This document shows, piece by piece, positions 22,844-34,485 of a DNA stretch of 64,000 bases (the stretch's first letter is position 1; every line of letters begins with the position of its first letter). The stretch lies in contig NC_092052.1 of NCBI RefSeq assembly GCF_003086295.3, positions 29,301,427 through 29,365,426 of the forward strand. The letters run 5' to 3'. The DNA is from Arachis hypogaea (Eukaryota; Streptophyta; Magnoliopsida; Fabales; Fabaceae). The translations under genes and the position numbers were made by a program. Below the pieces are notes generated by a model that was not told the origin of the DNA, made no database searches, and saw nothing but the letters and a program-made list of their open reading frames with translations.

Positions 22844-24749
22844 ATGAAAAAGAAGAGAACAGAAAAAAATATGGAATTCTCTATGTCACAGTATAGAGAT
22901 TCTTTATATGAGTATAAGAAGAGAAGGATGGATGAAAGAAAAGATAAGAATTCGAACACAGAGGAGAATAGTTGGTTCGAATTTTTGAGTAGAAGACAAG
23001 TGTTAGTAAATAAATAAATAATTATAAGGAGATAGAGATGGAAGAATTCGAAAATAAAATAAAATAAAAATATTTTTGTTTTTAATTTAAAATTAAAGTT
23101 AAAATTCGAAAATTTTGAAAAAGACAAATGAAATTAAAAAAAATTTAAAACAATTAGTTAATTAAAAAGGAATTTTGAAAAGTGGGGAAGATTTTTCGAA
23201 AATTAGAGAGGAAAAATTAGTTAGGTGGTTTTGAAAAAGATATGATTGAAATAGAAAACTTTTAAAGTCAAACAAAAAGTCAAGTAGTTAATTGAAAAAG
23301 ATTTGAAAATCAATTTTGAAAAGATAAAAAGTTAGAAAAGATTTTGAAATTATGTTTTGAAAAAGATATGATTGAAAGATATGATTGGAAATTTAATTTG
23401 AAAAAGATTTTAAAAGGAAATTAAAAAGATTTGATTTTGAAAATTAAAGTTGATTACTTGACTAACAAGAAACAAAAAGATATGATTTTAAAATTTAAAG
23501 ATTGAACCTTTCTTAATAGGCAAGTAACAAACTTTAAAATTTTTGAATCAAAATATTAAATGCTAGTAATGAATTCGAAAATATGAAACAAAAATAAGAA
23601 AAAGATTTTGAAAATCAATTTGAAATTTTCGAAAATATGAAAGAAAAAATGAAAAAGATTTGATTTTTGAAAAAGATTTGAAAAAGATAGAATTTTTAAA
23701 TTGAAAATTTGATTTGACTCATAAGAAACAACTAAATTTTTAAAACTTTTGACTAAATCAAATCAAATTTTCGAAAATTATGAGTGAAATAAGGGGAAGA
23801 TATTTTTTTATTTTTGAATTTTTAATGAAGAAAGAGAAAAACACAAAAATGACACAAAACATGAAAATTATGAATCAAAACAACTAATGCGTGCAAGAAC
23901 ACTTTGAATGTCAAGATGAACACCAAGAACACTTTGAATGTCAAGATGAACATCAAGAACATATTTTTGAAAATTTTTAAGAAAAGAAAAATATGCAAGA
24001 CACCAAACTTAAAAAATTTTTATTCTCTAGACACTAATAATTCAAGAATGCATATGAAAAACAAGAAAAGACACCAAACAAGAAAAATTTAAAGATCAAA
24101 CAAGGAAAATCATTAAGAACAACTTGAAGATTATGAAGAACAAATGCGTGAGTTTTAGAAAATTTTAATGAAATTAAAAAGATGCAATTGACACCAAACT
24201 TAAAAATTGACACAAGACTCAAACAAGAAACATCAAATTTTTTTTTTGTTTTTATGATTTTATTAATTTTTTTTTGTAATTTTTCGAAAATTAATTAGAA
24301 AAAGAAAAATAAGGATTTCAAAATTTCTAATGGGATTTCCAGGAATCATGCAATGTTAGTCTAAAGCTCCAGTCCAGGAATTAGACATGGCTTACTAGCC
24401 AACCAAGCTTTCAGTGAAAGCTCCGGTCCAAAATACTAGACATGGCCAATGGCCAGCCAAGCTTCAGCATACATAGTTCAAGCATGTGAAGAGGAAGCCT
24501 CAGTCCAAAAGAATTTAGACATGGCTTTACAGCCAGCCAGGCTTCAACATGTTATCTTGAAACTCTAGAATTCATTCTTAAAAATTCTGAAGCCATAGAA
24601 TAATTTATTTTTTATATATATATATATATATATTGAAAATTTTTTCAAAAATAAAAATAAAAATAATAAAAACAAAAAGCTTAAAATTAAAATAAAATTT
24701 ACCTAATCTGAGCAACAAGATGAACCGTCAGTTGTCCAAACTCAAACAA
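22844..24749 (-). other. E1 leader between PBS and gag
   Basis: About 1.9 kb without coding potential, matching E3 62008-63883 in inverted orientation. It carries many ATCTTTTTCAA repeats (RNA sense), TAAGTTTGGTGT at 24000-24011 and 24191-24202, and a near-tandem CACTTTGAATGTCAAGATGA duplication at 23901-23956. At 24340-24550 imperfect repeats around GACATGGCNNNNNAGCCA occur three times. Confidence 0.65.
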
Positions 24750-24770
24750 TCCCGGGCAACAGCGCCAAAA
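24750..24770 (-). other. E1 primer-binding site
   Basis: On minus TGGCGCTGTTGCCCGGG, next to the LTR end, complementary to tRNA-Asp with a few mismatches. A second PBS-like sequence (TTGTAACGGCGCCA on plus, about 24804-24817) lies inside the LTR end, as in E3. Confidence 0.75.
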
Positions 24771-24773
24771 ATT

Positions 24774-26451
24774 TGGTGCACGAAATCGTGATTGCTCATT
24801 CCTTTGTAACGGCGCCAAAAACTTAATACGCACGTTCATAATCTTAATTCTTTGTCACAACTTCGCACAACTAACCAGCAAGTGCACTGAGTCGTCCAAG
24901 TAATAAACCTTACGTGAGTAAAGGTCGATCCCACGGAGATTGTCGGCTTGAAGCAAGCTATGGTCACCTTATAAATCTCAGTCAGGCAGATTTAAATGGT
25001 TATGGAGATTTGATAATTAAAATATAATTAAAATATAAAATAAGATAGAAATACTTATGTAATTCATTGGTAAGAATTTCAGATAAGCGTATGGAGATGC
25101 TTTTGTTCCTTCTAAACCTCTGCTTTCCTACTGCTTTCATCCAATCATTCATACTCCTTTCCATGGTAAGCTGTATGTTGGGCATCACCGTTGTCAATGG
25201 CTACATCCCGTCCTCTCAGTGAAAATGGTCCAAATGCACGGTCACTACACGGCTAATCATCTGTCGGTTCTTGATCATACTGGAATAGGATTCAGTAATC
25301 CTTTTGCGTCTGTCACTACGCCCAACACTCGCGAGTTTGACGCTCGTCACAGCCATCCCTTCCTAGATCCTACTCGGAATACCACAGACAATGTTTAGAC
25401 TTTTCGGATCTCAAGAATGGCCACCAATAATTCTAGCCTATACCACGAAGACTCTGATCTCATGATCAGGAGGCTAAGAGATACACATTCAAGCTTGTTT
25501 GCATGTAGAACGGAAGTGGTTGTCAGGCACGCGTTCATAGGTGAGAATGGTGATGAGCGTCACATAATCATCACATTCATCATGTTCTTGTGTGCGAATG
25601 AATATCTTAGATAAGAAATAGGCTTGAGTTGAATAGAAAAACAATAGTATTTTGCATTAATTCATGAAGAACAGCAGAGCTCCATACCTTAATCTATGGG
25701 GTGTAGAAACTCTACCGTTGAAAATACATAAGTGATAATGGTCCAGGCATGGCCGAATGGCCAACCCCCTAAACATGATCAAGAGATCAAAAGTGATACA
25801 AGGATAGTCTCAAAAATGATCCAAAGATTCTTAACACAATAGTAAAAAGTTCTATTTATACTAAACTAGTTACTAGGGTTACAGAAATAAGTAAATAATG
25901 TAGAAATCTACTTCCGGGCCCACTTGGTATGTGGTTGGGCTGAGCATTGAAGCTTTCATGTGTAGAGGTCTTCCTTGGAGTTAAACGCCAGTTTGTAACT
26001 TGTTTCTGGCATTTAACTCTGCTTTGCAACCTGTTTCTGGCGTTTAACTCCAGAATAGGGCAGAAAGCTGGCGTTGAACGCCAGTTTGCGTCGTCTAAAC
26101 ATGGGCAAAGTATGGACTATTATATATTGCTGGAAAGCCCTGGATGTTTACTTTTCAACGCAATTGAGAGCGCGCCATTTGTACTTCTTTAGCTCCAGAA
26201 AAGCCACTTTGAGTGCAGGGAGGTCAGAATCCAACAGCATCTGCAGCCCTTCTTCAGCCTCTGAATCTGATTTTTGCTCAAGTCCCTCAATTTCAGCCAG
26301 AAATTACCTGAAATCACAGAAAAACACACAAACTCATAGTAAAGTCCAGAAATGTGATTTTTATTTAAAAACTAATAAAAATATACTAAAAACTAACTAA
26401 ATCATACTAAAAACTATCTAAAAACAATGCCAAAAAGCGTATAAATTATCC
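24774..26451 (-). repeat. E1 5' LTR, outer tip missing
   Basis: It starts TGGTGCACGAAATCGTGAT on plus and runs to GCGTATAAATTATCC at 26451. The last 8 bases (GCTCATCA), which E2 and the 3' stub retain, are missing at the join to T1. TATA box (TATAAATA on minus) at 25853-25860, palindrome array 25975-26092, stem CCTTAC/GTAAAGG near 24908. It matches the E3 LTR closely in inverted orientation. Confidence 0.88.
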
Positions 26452-26840
26452 AAACAACTTTCACCGATAAAATCTTTTTTCCACATGTGTTCTTTGATTG
26501 CAGCCCGAATCCAAACAACTTTCACCAATAAAACCTTTTTTCCATGCAATCATTTAATGCTGGTGTCATCAATTCTAACTGGAGTTACTTAAAGTGTCAA
26601 ATCTTCTCTTACTTGAAGCGATTCAGGTTCCAGGACATGGCTGGCATCGGGAGTATACTTCCAAAGCTGCGAAATGTGAAACATATCGTGCATATTCAAA
26701 AGATGCGGCGGTAAGGCAATTCTATAGGCTACCAGTCCAATTCTCTTCAGAATTTGAAACGGACTGATATAACGAGGGTTTAGTTTCTTTGTCATGATTG
26801 CTCTACCCACTCTGGTTATCGATGTGACCCTTAGGAACAC
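26452..26840 (-). pseudogene. T1 integrase tail and chromodomain remnant
   Basis: Minus reading: the GPY/F-like region (VFLRVT, RVGRAIMTKKLNPRYI, PFQILKRIGLVAYRIALPP, HDMFHISQLWKYTPDASHVLEPE) followed by a decayed chromodomain (KKVLLVKVVW) with stops. This order is diagnostic of chromoviruses; the Tekay/Del lineage fits best. A partial duplication of AAACAACTTTCACC (26452 and 26513) lies at the junction with E1. Confidence 0.75.
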
Positions 26841-27023
26841 ATGATCTCCTTCCTCAAACTCTAAGGGCTTTTGCCTCTTGTCGGCGTAGCTTTTCTAGCA
26901 GCTCTGAGCAGTAAGCATTTGGCCTCAGATTCTCTTGATCTGTTCATCAGTTTCAGCTATCATTTCAGGCCCTAACAAGCTTGTTTACCCAGCTTCATAA
27001 CAGCATAGCAGAGATTGACACTT

Positions 27024-27423
27024 TCACCCATACAAAGCCTCATACAGAGCCATTTTGATTCTCGCATGGTAGCTGTTATTATACGCAAACTCCACTAGTT
27101 TCATATACCGATCCCAACACGCCAGTTGGTCTAAAACACATGCCCTCATTATATCCTTTAAGGTTTGAATCGTTCTCTTAGATTGACCATAAGTTTGAGG
27201 CTGATATGTAGTGCTTAAACTTAATTGAGTTCCAAATGTTCGTTGAAAAACTCCCCAAAACCTTGAGGTGAAACAAGGATCTCTGTGGGAGATTATGGTG
27301 GTAGGCACGCCATGCAACCTCACAATTTCTTTGATGTACAAGCATGCTAGTTCCTCTAAGGTACAATTCATTCGAATGGGTAAAAAGTGAGCAGACTTTG
27401 TCAGCCGATCCACAATCATCCAA
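27024..27423 (-). pseudogene. T1 integrase core
   Basis: Minus reading contains [42 protein letters not shown] and [20 protein letters not shown]. This is the rve core of Ty3 integrases, with substitutions at conserved positions (SHRDPCF for SDRDPRF, QTYGQ for QTDGQ). It is truncated at both ends by stops. Confidence 0.85.
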
Positions 27424-28500
27424 ACAGCATCAAATCCAGCTCAAGTTCTTAGGAAACCCGACATAAAATCCATTGCGATGCTCTCCCGTTTCCATTGTGG
27501 AATCTATAAAGGCTGAAGGGTTCCAGATGGTCTCTGATGTTCGATTTTGACTTTCAGACAAGTCAAGCACTTAGATACATGCAATGTTACATCATTCTTC
27601 AGTCCCGGCCACTAGAACATTGCTTTCAGATCATGGTATATCTTAGTACTTCCTAGGTGAATAGAGAATCCACTCCTATGTGCCTCCTTCAAGATATATC
27701 GCCGTAAATTCCCAACATTCGGCATGCAACTCTTGTACCTTCATATTCCATCTCCGTCCCATAAAACTCTCCACTGCTTTCCTTTCTCAATTGCCGGCAA
27801 CATCGTCTGTAACTCTTGATCGTCTTGTTGAGCTTTTAAGATTTCAGACTTAAAGTCACTCAAAATTTGCAATTGACTTAAACACAGAGTATCAGACACC
27901 TTTTTGACCCCCCAAGTTCAGACTCTCAAATGCCTTTAGCAACTCTTCCTCTTAAATCATCATCCAAGCAGCACAAAATAATTTTCAGCTCAAAGCATCT
28001 GCCACAATATTAGCTTTCCCTGGGTGGTAGTTTAACTTGAACTCATAGTCTTTTAGCAGATCCATCCACCTCTGCTGACGCATATTCAATTCTTTCTAAT
28101 AAAAAAGGTACCTCAAGCTCTTGTGATCGGAGAAGACTTAAAACTTGACGGCATACAACTAATGCCTCCAAACTTTCAGAGCAAACACAATAGCAGCAAG
28201 CTCTAGATCATGAGTCAGATAATTTATTTCATGCAGTCTCAACTGCCGTAAAGTGTATGCCATGACATTACGGTGCTACATTAGCACATACCTCAAACCC
28301 TTCAATGATGCATCACAGTACACCTCAAAAGGTTCGTTAGGCTCAAGCAACACTAACATAGGTGCAGTGGTCAACTTCTACTTTAATTCTTGGAAACTTT
28401 CCTCGCATTCAGAGGTCCAAACAAATGGCGCATCCTTCATAGTTAGCTTAGTCAAAGGCAAAGCAAGCTGCGAGAAACCCTTGATAAACTTTTGGTAATA
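27424..28500 (-). pseudogene. T1 RNase H and integrase zinc-finger region, decayed
   Basis: No long frame remains. Position between RT and integrase and near-identity to T2 55159-56240 mark it as the RNase H to HHCC region. In T2 the better-preserved part reads PLTKLTRKDVPFVWTSECG and LVLLEPNEPFEVYCDAS, the RT thumb and RNase H start. Confidence 0.7.
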
Positions 28501-28918
28501 ACCCGCTTAACCGAGAAAACTCCTAATCTTTGTCACAGAGGTTGTCTCCCGCAATCCATTACCGCCACCACCTTAGCAGGATCCACAGTGATTCCGTGTT
28601 GACTTACCACATGATCAAGAAACTTCACCTCATCCTTCCAAAACTCGCATTTAGATAACTTGGCGTACAATTTTTTTTCTTCAGGATCTGTAGCACAATC
28701 CGTAAGTGTTCCACATGTTCTTCTTCGATTTTGGAATAAATGAGGATGTCATCAATGGAGACGGCGATAAATTTGTCTAAAAACGGATGGAAAATCTGAT
28801 TCATGTAGTCCATAAACACCGCCGGGGCATTGGTTAGCCCAAACGACATTATCGTATATTTATAGTGGCTATAACGAATTCTGAAGGCAGTTTTTAGAAT
28901 ATCCACATCTCTCACTCT
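28501..28918 (-). pseudogene. T1 reverse transcriptase fragment
   Basis: Minus reading includes [36 protein letters not shown], and the catalytic motif as [15 protein letters not shown]. At 28918 the element ends abruptly, whereas T2 continues with the RT N-terminus, so the upstream half of pol and gag were lost. Confidence 0.85.
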
Positions 28919-29342
28919 TCATTCATTCTTTCAAATTCTTATGAGTGCTGTCCTTGTTACTTGTCTTTCCTTCTAAAATCTTGTGTCCTGAGTAAACTCG
29001 AGATTTGTTTGTGTCATGTACGACCTTTAGATATAGTAGACATACGTTAGTTCTTAGGACACGGTCAAAAGGTGAAGCTTGTAAGTGTGCGATGCCACGG
29101 AATGTTGTAGAGCTTTTTTTTACGCCAAAAAGTTTTGTTGATATTGGGATTATGACCAGCAGTGAGTTTGCGATGTGATTAATGAGGCTGAGAACTTACG
29201 GATGAATCATTCGATAGAGTACAGTTGGGAGTTGTGAATGGGAGCTATGTTAAAGCCCTTGATGTTGACACCATGTAACCTCTTTGTTTTGAGCCTATCT
29301 TGTAACTTCTGCTTAACACCACACTCTTTCCTTATATCTATG
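28919..29342. other. Unassigned sequence between T1 and U
   Basis: About 420 bases with no open frame of note. GGTGAAGCTTGTAAGTGTGC and following triplets could be a scrap of retroelement coding sequence, but I cannot place it. The next recognisable sequence is the U LTR. Confidence 0.4.
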
Positions 29343-29816
29343 TGTTCATACCCTGGGTCGACCTTTGTGACCCGGGTTGACTGAAGACAAGAGCGACCGA
29401 CCTTTTAAGGTTGGACCGCCACCGACCTCTCCTTAAAGAGTTCGGCCAAATCGCTATGAAGGCCCAAGTAGGCCCAGACGAAGGAGCGCAGCCCATTCTA
29501 AAGGCGGCTAAGCCTTAAAAGATAGGATGGTCCTCCTAAAAGATAAGATAAGATAACAAACTTATCTTAAAGCTCACCCCACACCACTATAAATACACTG
29601 GAGCACCCAGGTATAACTCAGACTCTGATTCTACACAAAAACCTGCCTAAAGCACATGCTAACTTAAGCATCGGAGTCTCTTGCAGGTACCACCACCCTC
29701 TGGTGATCAAGGAATCAGCAGCACCACCAGATCTAATAAGTCGGACACGACAGCTCCGGCCACAATAACAGATCTCATCTGAGATCGACCTTCAGTTTCA
29801 AGTAACCCTCGGAACG
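29343..29816 (+). repeat. U 5' LTR (start approximate)
   Basis: Begins at about TGTTCATACCCTGGGTCGAC, contains the near-palindrome GGGTCGACC...GACCCGGGTTGAC, a GATAAGATAAGATAA run and a TATA box. It ends just before the PBS at 29816. The 5' boundary is the best TG start I could find; no partner LTR is present to confirm it. Confidence 0.5.
29588..29595 (+). promoter_or_regulatory. TATA box of U LTR
   Basis: TATAAATA followed by CACTGGAGCACC, about 230 bases before the PBS. This is the usual place for a short-LTR promoter. Confidence 0.6.
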
Positions 29817-29835
29817 TTGGCGCCGTTGCCGGGGA
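29817..29835 (+). other. U primer-binding site (tRNA-Asp)
   Basis: TTGGCGCCGTTGCCGGGGA. The TGGCGCCGTTGCCGGGG core is exactly complementary to the 3' end of plant tRNA-Asp. Confidence 0.85.
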
Positions 29836-29857
29836 ATCTGGAAGTCATCCCATCGTC

Positions 29858-30993
29858 ATGGCGGACAACCTTGACAACGATCACAACTCCGGTTTGGAAG
29901 AAAGAACCACGCTTAAAAATACGGATGCCACATCAAAAATGTGCCTCAAACTAAGGGAGACAAGCAATCTCTAAACACCGAAATCTTAGATGCCCTCCGT
30001 GAACAGCAGAATCACCTCAAACAGCTCGAACAGGAGGCCGAACATCAGCGGGAAGCCGAGAGAGACCTCTGGAGGGAAACGAGACGTCGCCAAGAGCTAG
30101 AGGACAAACTCACAAAGCTCGAGGCAGATCTCAAAACCAAAACTACTCATTCCAGTCATGAAGATAACTCCAACAAGGATCAAGATCCATTCACTAAAGA
30201 GATCATGAAAACTAAAGTCCCAAAGGACTTTAAAGCTCCTAACATGACCCCATATGATGAAACATCTGATCCAAGTCATCATCTCAGCAATTTCAGAAGC
30301 AGGATGTATCTCACAGACGCCTCAGATGCAATTCGATGCAAAGCTTTCCCGACTACCCTAACAAAAACAGCAATAAAGTGATTCGACAGTTTGCCTCCAA
30401 GATCAATCACAAGTTTCGACGACCTAGCCATAAAGTTCCTGGACAGGTTTTCCATCCAGAAGGACAAGACCAAGCACGCCCCAAGCTTATTAGGAATTAA
30501 ACAAGGAGATCGGGAAAGCCTCCGCAGCTACATGGAAAGGTTCAACAAAGCATGTCTCGAAAAACAAAGCCTCCCAACAGAAGCGGCTATCATGGGGCTC
30601 GTTAACGGCCTGAGAGAGGGACCTTTTAGCCACTCAATATCCAAAAAACATCCAACGTCCCTGAACGAGATACAAGAACAGGCAGAAAAGTATATCAATA
30701 TGGAGGAGAATTCTCGATTAGGAGAAACATCAAAATCCGGATTCCCCTACCCACCTCGAGATAAGGATAAAGAGTCCAGAAAAAAGGAGGATCAGCCTGT
30801 TGAGAAACCCCGAAAGTACCACAACTACACTTCGCTCAGAGTGTCACTTGTGGATGTGTACAGAGAGATATGCAACACTGAAAAGATCCAGCCCCCTCGA
30901 ACGATTAAACATAAAAGAGGAGGGGAAATCAGACAGAGTATTGCGAATATCACCGAATCTATGGGCATTCTACCAACGACTGCTTTGATCTAA
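29858..30993 (+). pseudogene. U gag, frameshifted and with one nonsense codon
   Basis: The ATG at 29858 (MADNLDNDH) is out of frame with the main body, which runs from 29941 to 30993. An in-frame TGA at 30379-30381 stands where tryptophan is expected (AIK-stop-FDSLPP). An N-terminal coiled coil (LREQQNHLKQLEQEAEHQRE) precedes the PF03732 gag fold (SFDDLAIKFLDRFSIQKDKT, LLGIKQGDRESLRSYMERFN, MGLVNGLREGPFSHS, EIQEQAEKYINMEE). I see no zinc knuckle before the protease. Confidence 0.85.
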
Positions 30994-31510
30994 AGAATGT
31001 CATTGAAAAAATTGCAAGAGAAGGAAGACTAGATCAATTTCTAGCTAATAAAACAGACGAGCCAAGAAAAAGAAAAAGGGATGAAGAGGTCAAACGAGTC
31101 GAATGCCCACCTCACACTGCTGAAAGACATGTTCATATGATAAATGGGAGATTTGAAGGAGGTGGGATCTCTAAGTCGTCACGCAAGAGACACCTCAAAG
31201 AGGTGTACCATGTTGGAGGAGGAGACAGGTCGGTCGACCTCCCCAATATCACCTTCACCCAAGAAGACGCCGTGAGCATCATCCCAGGGCATGATGACCC
31301 CATGGTTATTACCATAATACTAGCCAACGCCAACCTCCACAGAAAACTAATCGACCAGGGAAGTTCCGCGGATATCTTGTTCAAATCCGCCTTCGACAAG
31401 CTCGGCCTACAAGAAAAAGAGCTCAGAGCGTATCCGAATAGCTTGTTCAGACTGGGAGACACCCCGATTTAACCACTAGGATACATCTCCCTGCATACAA
31501 CCTTTGGGAA
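30994..31510 (+). pseudogene. U protease, truncated
   Basis: Open frame 31137-31472 with VDLPNITFTQEDAVSIIPGH and the active-site motif KLIDQGSSADILF typical of Tat-lineage retropepsins. A TAA at 31470-31472 (after DTPI) interrupts it. The following bases can still be read as the protease flap region up to about 31510, where homology stops. Confidence 0.8.
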
Positions 31511-32581
31511 AGGGTGGGTGGGGGGGTTTCATTAAAGTACCCCAATCAAACTATTTCGGCGCCAAGAAACCTTCCCCCTTTTGGCGCGAACCCTAGCAGA
31601 GAAAGGCGCCAATCGCTGGTCTCCTTCCACCACCGTCCGTGACTCATCCCTCGTTTCATTAAAGGGTCGTCCAAGTCTTCCCCCTCCTCTGTGCACGTCC
31701 GTGACGTCGTCAGCGGTCGCCCCAATCATCCGTCCCGGTGTCGTCGTCAGTAGCCTTCCCCCTTGCCCTTGCCCTGTTGTGCGTCAATTGCCCCCTATCC
31801 CCTCTCAGGTTCATTCTTGTCCCCTCCCCCAATTTAATTTGAGTGGTTGTCGATAAATTAATTTTGCATAAATTTCATCCCTGTGCCATGTGAACTTTTG
31901 CTGTCAAAAGCATGTGAGGAACGATCTTCTCCCTCATATGTTCCTATTTTCTCCCTCAATTTAACATGTATATTTGATTTTTTTCCCAATTTCTGAACCC
32001 CTGAGTCTCGATATGTTTGTGTTTAGTGCCATTTCATATTGGAATCCAGTTTTGCACTTTTGATTTGGCTTAAACTAATGTACTTCATGCATGACTGTGT
32101 GGTTTACTAAATTAAGTAGAATCCCATTATATTAAGCAAGAATATTGTGTGTTTTATCAAACTATCTATGAACTGTATGTTCTCTTAGTCCTGGCTTGTT
32201 TTCCATCCATTCAAGTTAGGCAAGTCTTTATTCATACTCCTGTCTGAATTATTGTATTTTGCTTTAATCAGATAAATGATGAGTGAATTGGAACACAGTT
32301 GGAAAGCTTGTTCAATCATTTGGGGGGATTTATCTCATGTTGATTCTCTATATTTTATTCATTGTATTGGAATAAATCCCTCAATTTCAGAGATCAAGTT
32401 TATAACATTACGAAACTAATGAGAAGCAGAAGCATTTTCAGTCTCAAATCAGAGCTGGCAAGCGTGAACTTTGTTGGAGTTAGGGGGCAATCATCACTTT
32501 ACGATAATTTAATGTTTTCTAAGTCAAACCAAAGGGAAATTTAATAAACGCTAATACTAACACTAATACTTAATCTCAACA

Positions 32582-33621
32582 CAATAAGTTATAATCACTA
32601 ACCTCCTTGTGATAGTTGTAAAGTCTCTCAATCTCCAAAATAAATAATATGTTAGAAGTACACTTAGACATGACATATACCTTTGGTTCATAGTTACTTG
32701 CTAAAGTGTTGCATTGATTAGGCATTTTTATTGAAAGGAAGTTTTATACAATGTAAAGTTCTATATATTAGTTCCTGCCAGCTAGAAAGTCTAGTTTAGT
32801 ATTGAATTTGTTTGACTTAACAGTATTGACATGTTATAAAATCCGTCTGAAGTGTGAAGTAAAGCATTTTGTTGATCTCACTACAGTTAGAGACTTCTAA
32901 TTTGTGGCTCACTGCGCAAAAAATTAGAAACCGGCTTGATAGCTACCATACGGCTTCATCATTTACATTTGCTATCCAAGTAATACTCTTGTTTTTATTT
33001 TTTTGAACTTATTTTTATTTCTTAGATTGCTAATTCAGTTCTATTTTTGCATTTAATCCTTGTGAATTATGATTTAATTTGTCCCCAATTTAATCTTGGT
33101 GGGTGTTGGCCAAAGTTTTCTTCCCCAATATAACATTCAGATTCAATCTGTCCCCAATTTCTGACCCCCACGCTTGATATGTTTGTGTTTACTGCTTCGG
33201 CTCATTTAGCACATGCTGCTTAACAGTTTTCCCTGACGATAGCAACTGATGTTCAATTTATTGTGACTTCTCTTTCACTTCTCCTTTATTTTCTTAACAT
33301 GGAATACAGTTCTCTTTAAAGTTATACTCATAGATCACTTATCTATTTTGGCATGTGCTATCAAGATTCAATGTCAAGGATCAAAATTTGATGTCTAGGA
33401 TTTTATATCAAGCAGGCCAAAAATAAAAGCGGAAAAAAAAATACAAACGAAGAAAGTTTGGTGGCAATTTATCTTCATTGCTCTGCTTTTCAATGGTGGG
33501 GTGCAAAATATTAATATGGACCTGGAAAGCAAATAATTAAATAATATACTACTATAATTTCCTTGAAAAAAATAATACACCTAATTTTTATTTTTTCTTC
33601 TAATCTTGCAACAAAATATTT

Positions 33622-33663
<42 letters not shown>

Positions 33664-34206
33664 AAAATATTATGTGTATATTAAAATTAATCATTCAAAT
33701 TAATCGTTATATATTTATATATAATATATATATTGTTTAATTAATTTTTAATGTATCTTTTGTATTGAAAAATTACCATCCTATATCACTTTTATGTCCT
33801 CTTTTTTCTTCTAGTTTTTTTTTTATCTTTTATAACCGTTTGCTAGCTAGTTTCGTTCTTTCCTTAGATTAGCAAAAAACTTATTAATTATTGAAACATT
33901 AGAAACAACGGTACTAGAAACGAATTGGTGATGAAGAATAGTTTCATGTGCAGATTACTTTGTTGATAAAGAACAGTGACTTGTTATATTTAAATGCTAC
34001 ATTGCTAGTAGTAAACTGAATTAAATAAGTTATAATCACTAACCTCTTTGTGATGGTTATAAAGTTTCTCAATCTCCAAAATAAATAATATGTTAGAAGT
34101 ACACATAGACATGATATATACCTTTGGTTCATAGTTACTTGGTAAAGCATTGCATTGATTAGGCATTTTTATTGAAAGGAAGTTTTATACGATGTAAAGT
34201 TCTATA
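32582..34206 (+). repeat. Dispersed direct repeat inside C1
   Basis: About 185 bases at 32582-32768 recur at 34022-34206 with roughly 10 differences (AATAAGTTATAATCACTAAC to GATGTAAAGTTCTATA). Weaker similarity upstream (31953-32060 against 33120-33205, sharing GATATGTTTGTGTTTA) suggests a larger, decayed duplication of about 1.4 kb. The stretch has no gene. An (AT)n run lies at about 33624-33661. Confidence 0.75.
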
Positions 34207-34485
34207 CAAGATAGATGTACAAAAACTTATTTTTATTCAATTATGTATATATTTTATTAAAATATTATTTATATACTAAAATCAGTTAATAAAATTAATT
34301 ATTAATATATTTATTTATAAATATATACTTAAAAAAATAATGTATTCGTTAAGTATTTATTTTTTTTGTAATTTTTTTATTAATAACTAATAATACTTTT
34401 AATAAAATTAAAAAAAAAACAAACTTAAATTTTAAATCAGAGAAGCCACCGCCACTACCATAAATCCTTATTTTTTTCCTAATAC

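Larger units (their letters stand above)
5534..26451 (-). mobile_element. E1: Athila-like Ty3 element without RT/integrase, host of E2
   Basis: Minus-strand LTR element read right to left: 5' LTR (24774-26451, tip missing), PBS, leader, gag, [E2 insertion], protease, palindrome array, shortened ORF3, 3' UTR, 3' LTR stub (5534-5658). Without E2 it is about 8.4 kb. There is no RT, RNase H or integrase between protease (7954) and ORF3 (7239), only about 700 bases of repeats. LTR ends, 3' UTR and motifs match E2, and the 5' half matches E3. This layout suits a non-autonomous element mobilised by an E2-like partner. I recall the Arachis FIDEL/Feral pair as a possible parallel, but I cannot assign the family by name. 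Confidence 0.8.
29343..31510 (+). mobile_element. U: 5' part of a Tat-lineage Ty3 retrotransposon
   Basis: Plus-strand element with a short LTR, PBS, gag and protease, ending at about 31510 just after the protease motif region, where an unrelated GTGGGTGGGGGGG sequence begins. RT, RNase H, integrase and the 3' LTR are absent. The Tat/Ogre-type assignment rests on the tRNA-Asp PBS, LIDQGSSADIL protease and gag sequence. Base composition is less AT-rich than its neighbours. Confidence 0.75.

Noticed and set aside
25417..25614. Frame also found inverted at 61126-61341
   Set aside because: Shared because E1 and E3 LTRs are copies; antisense to the LTR and without any known domain.
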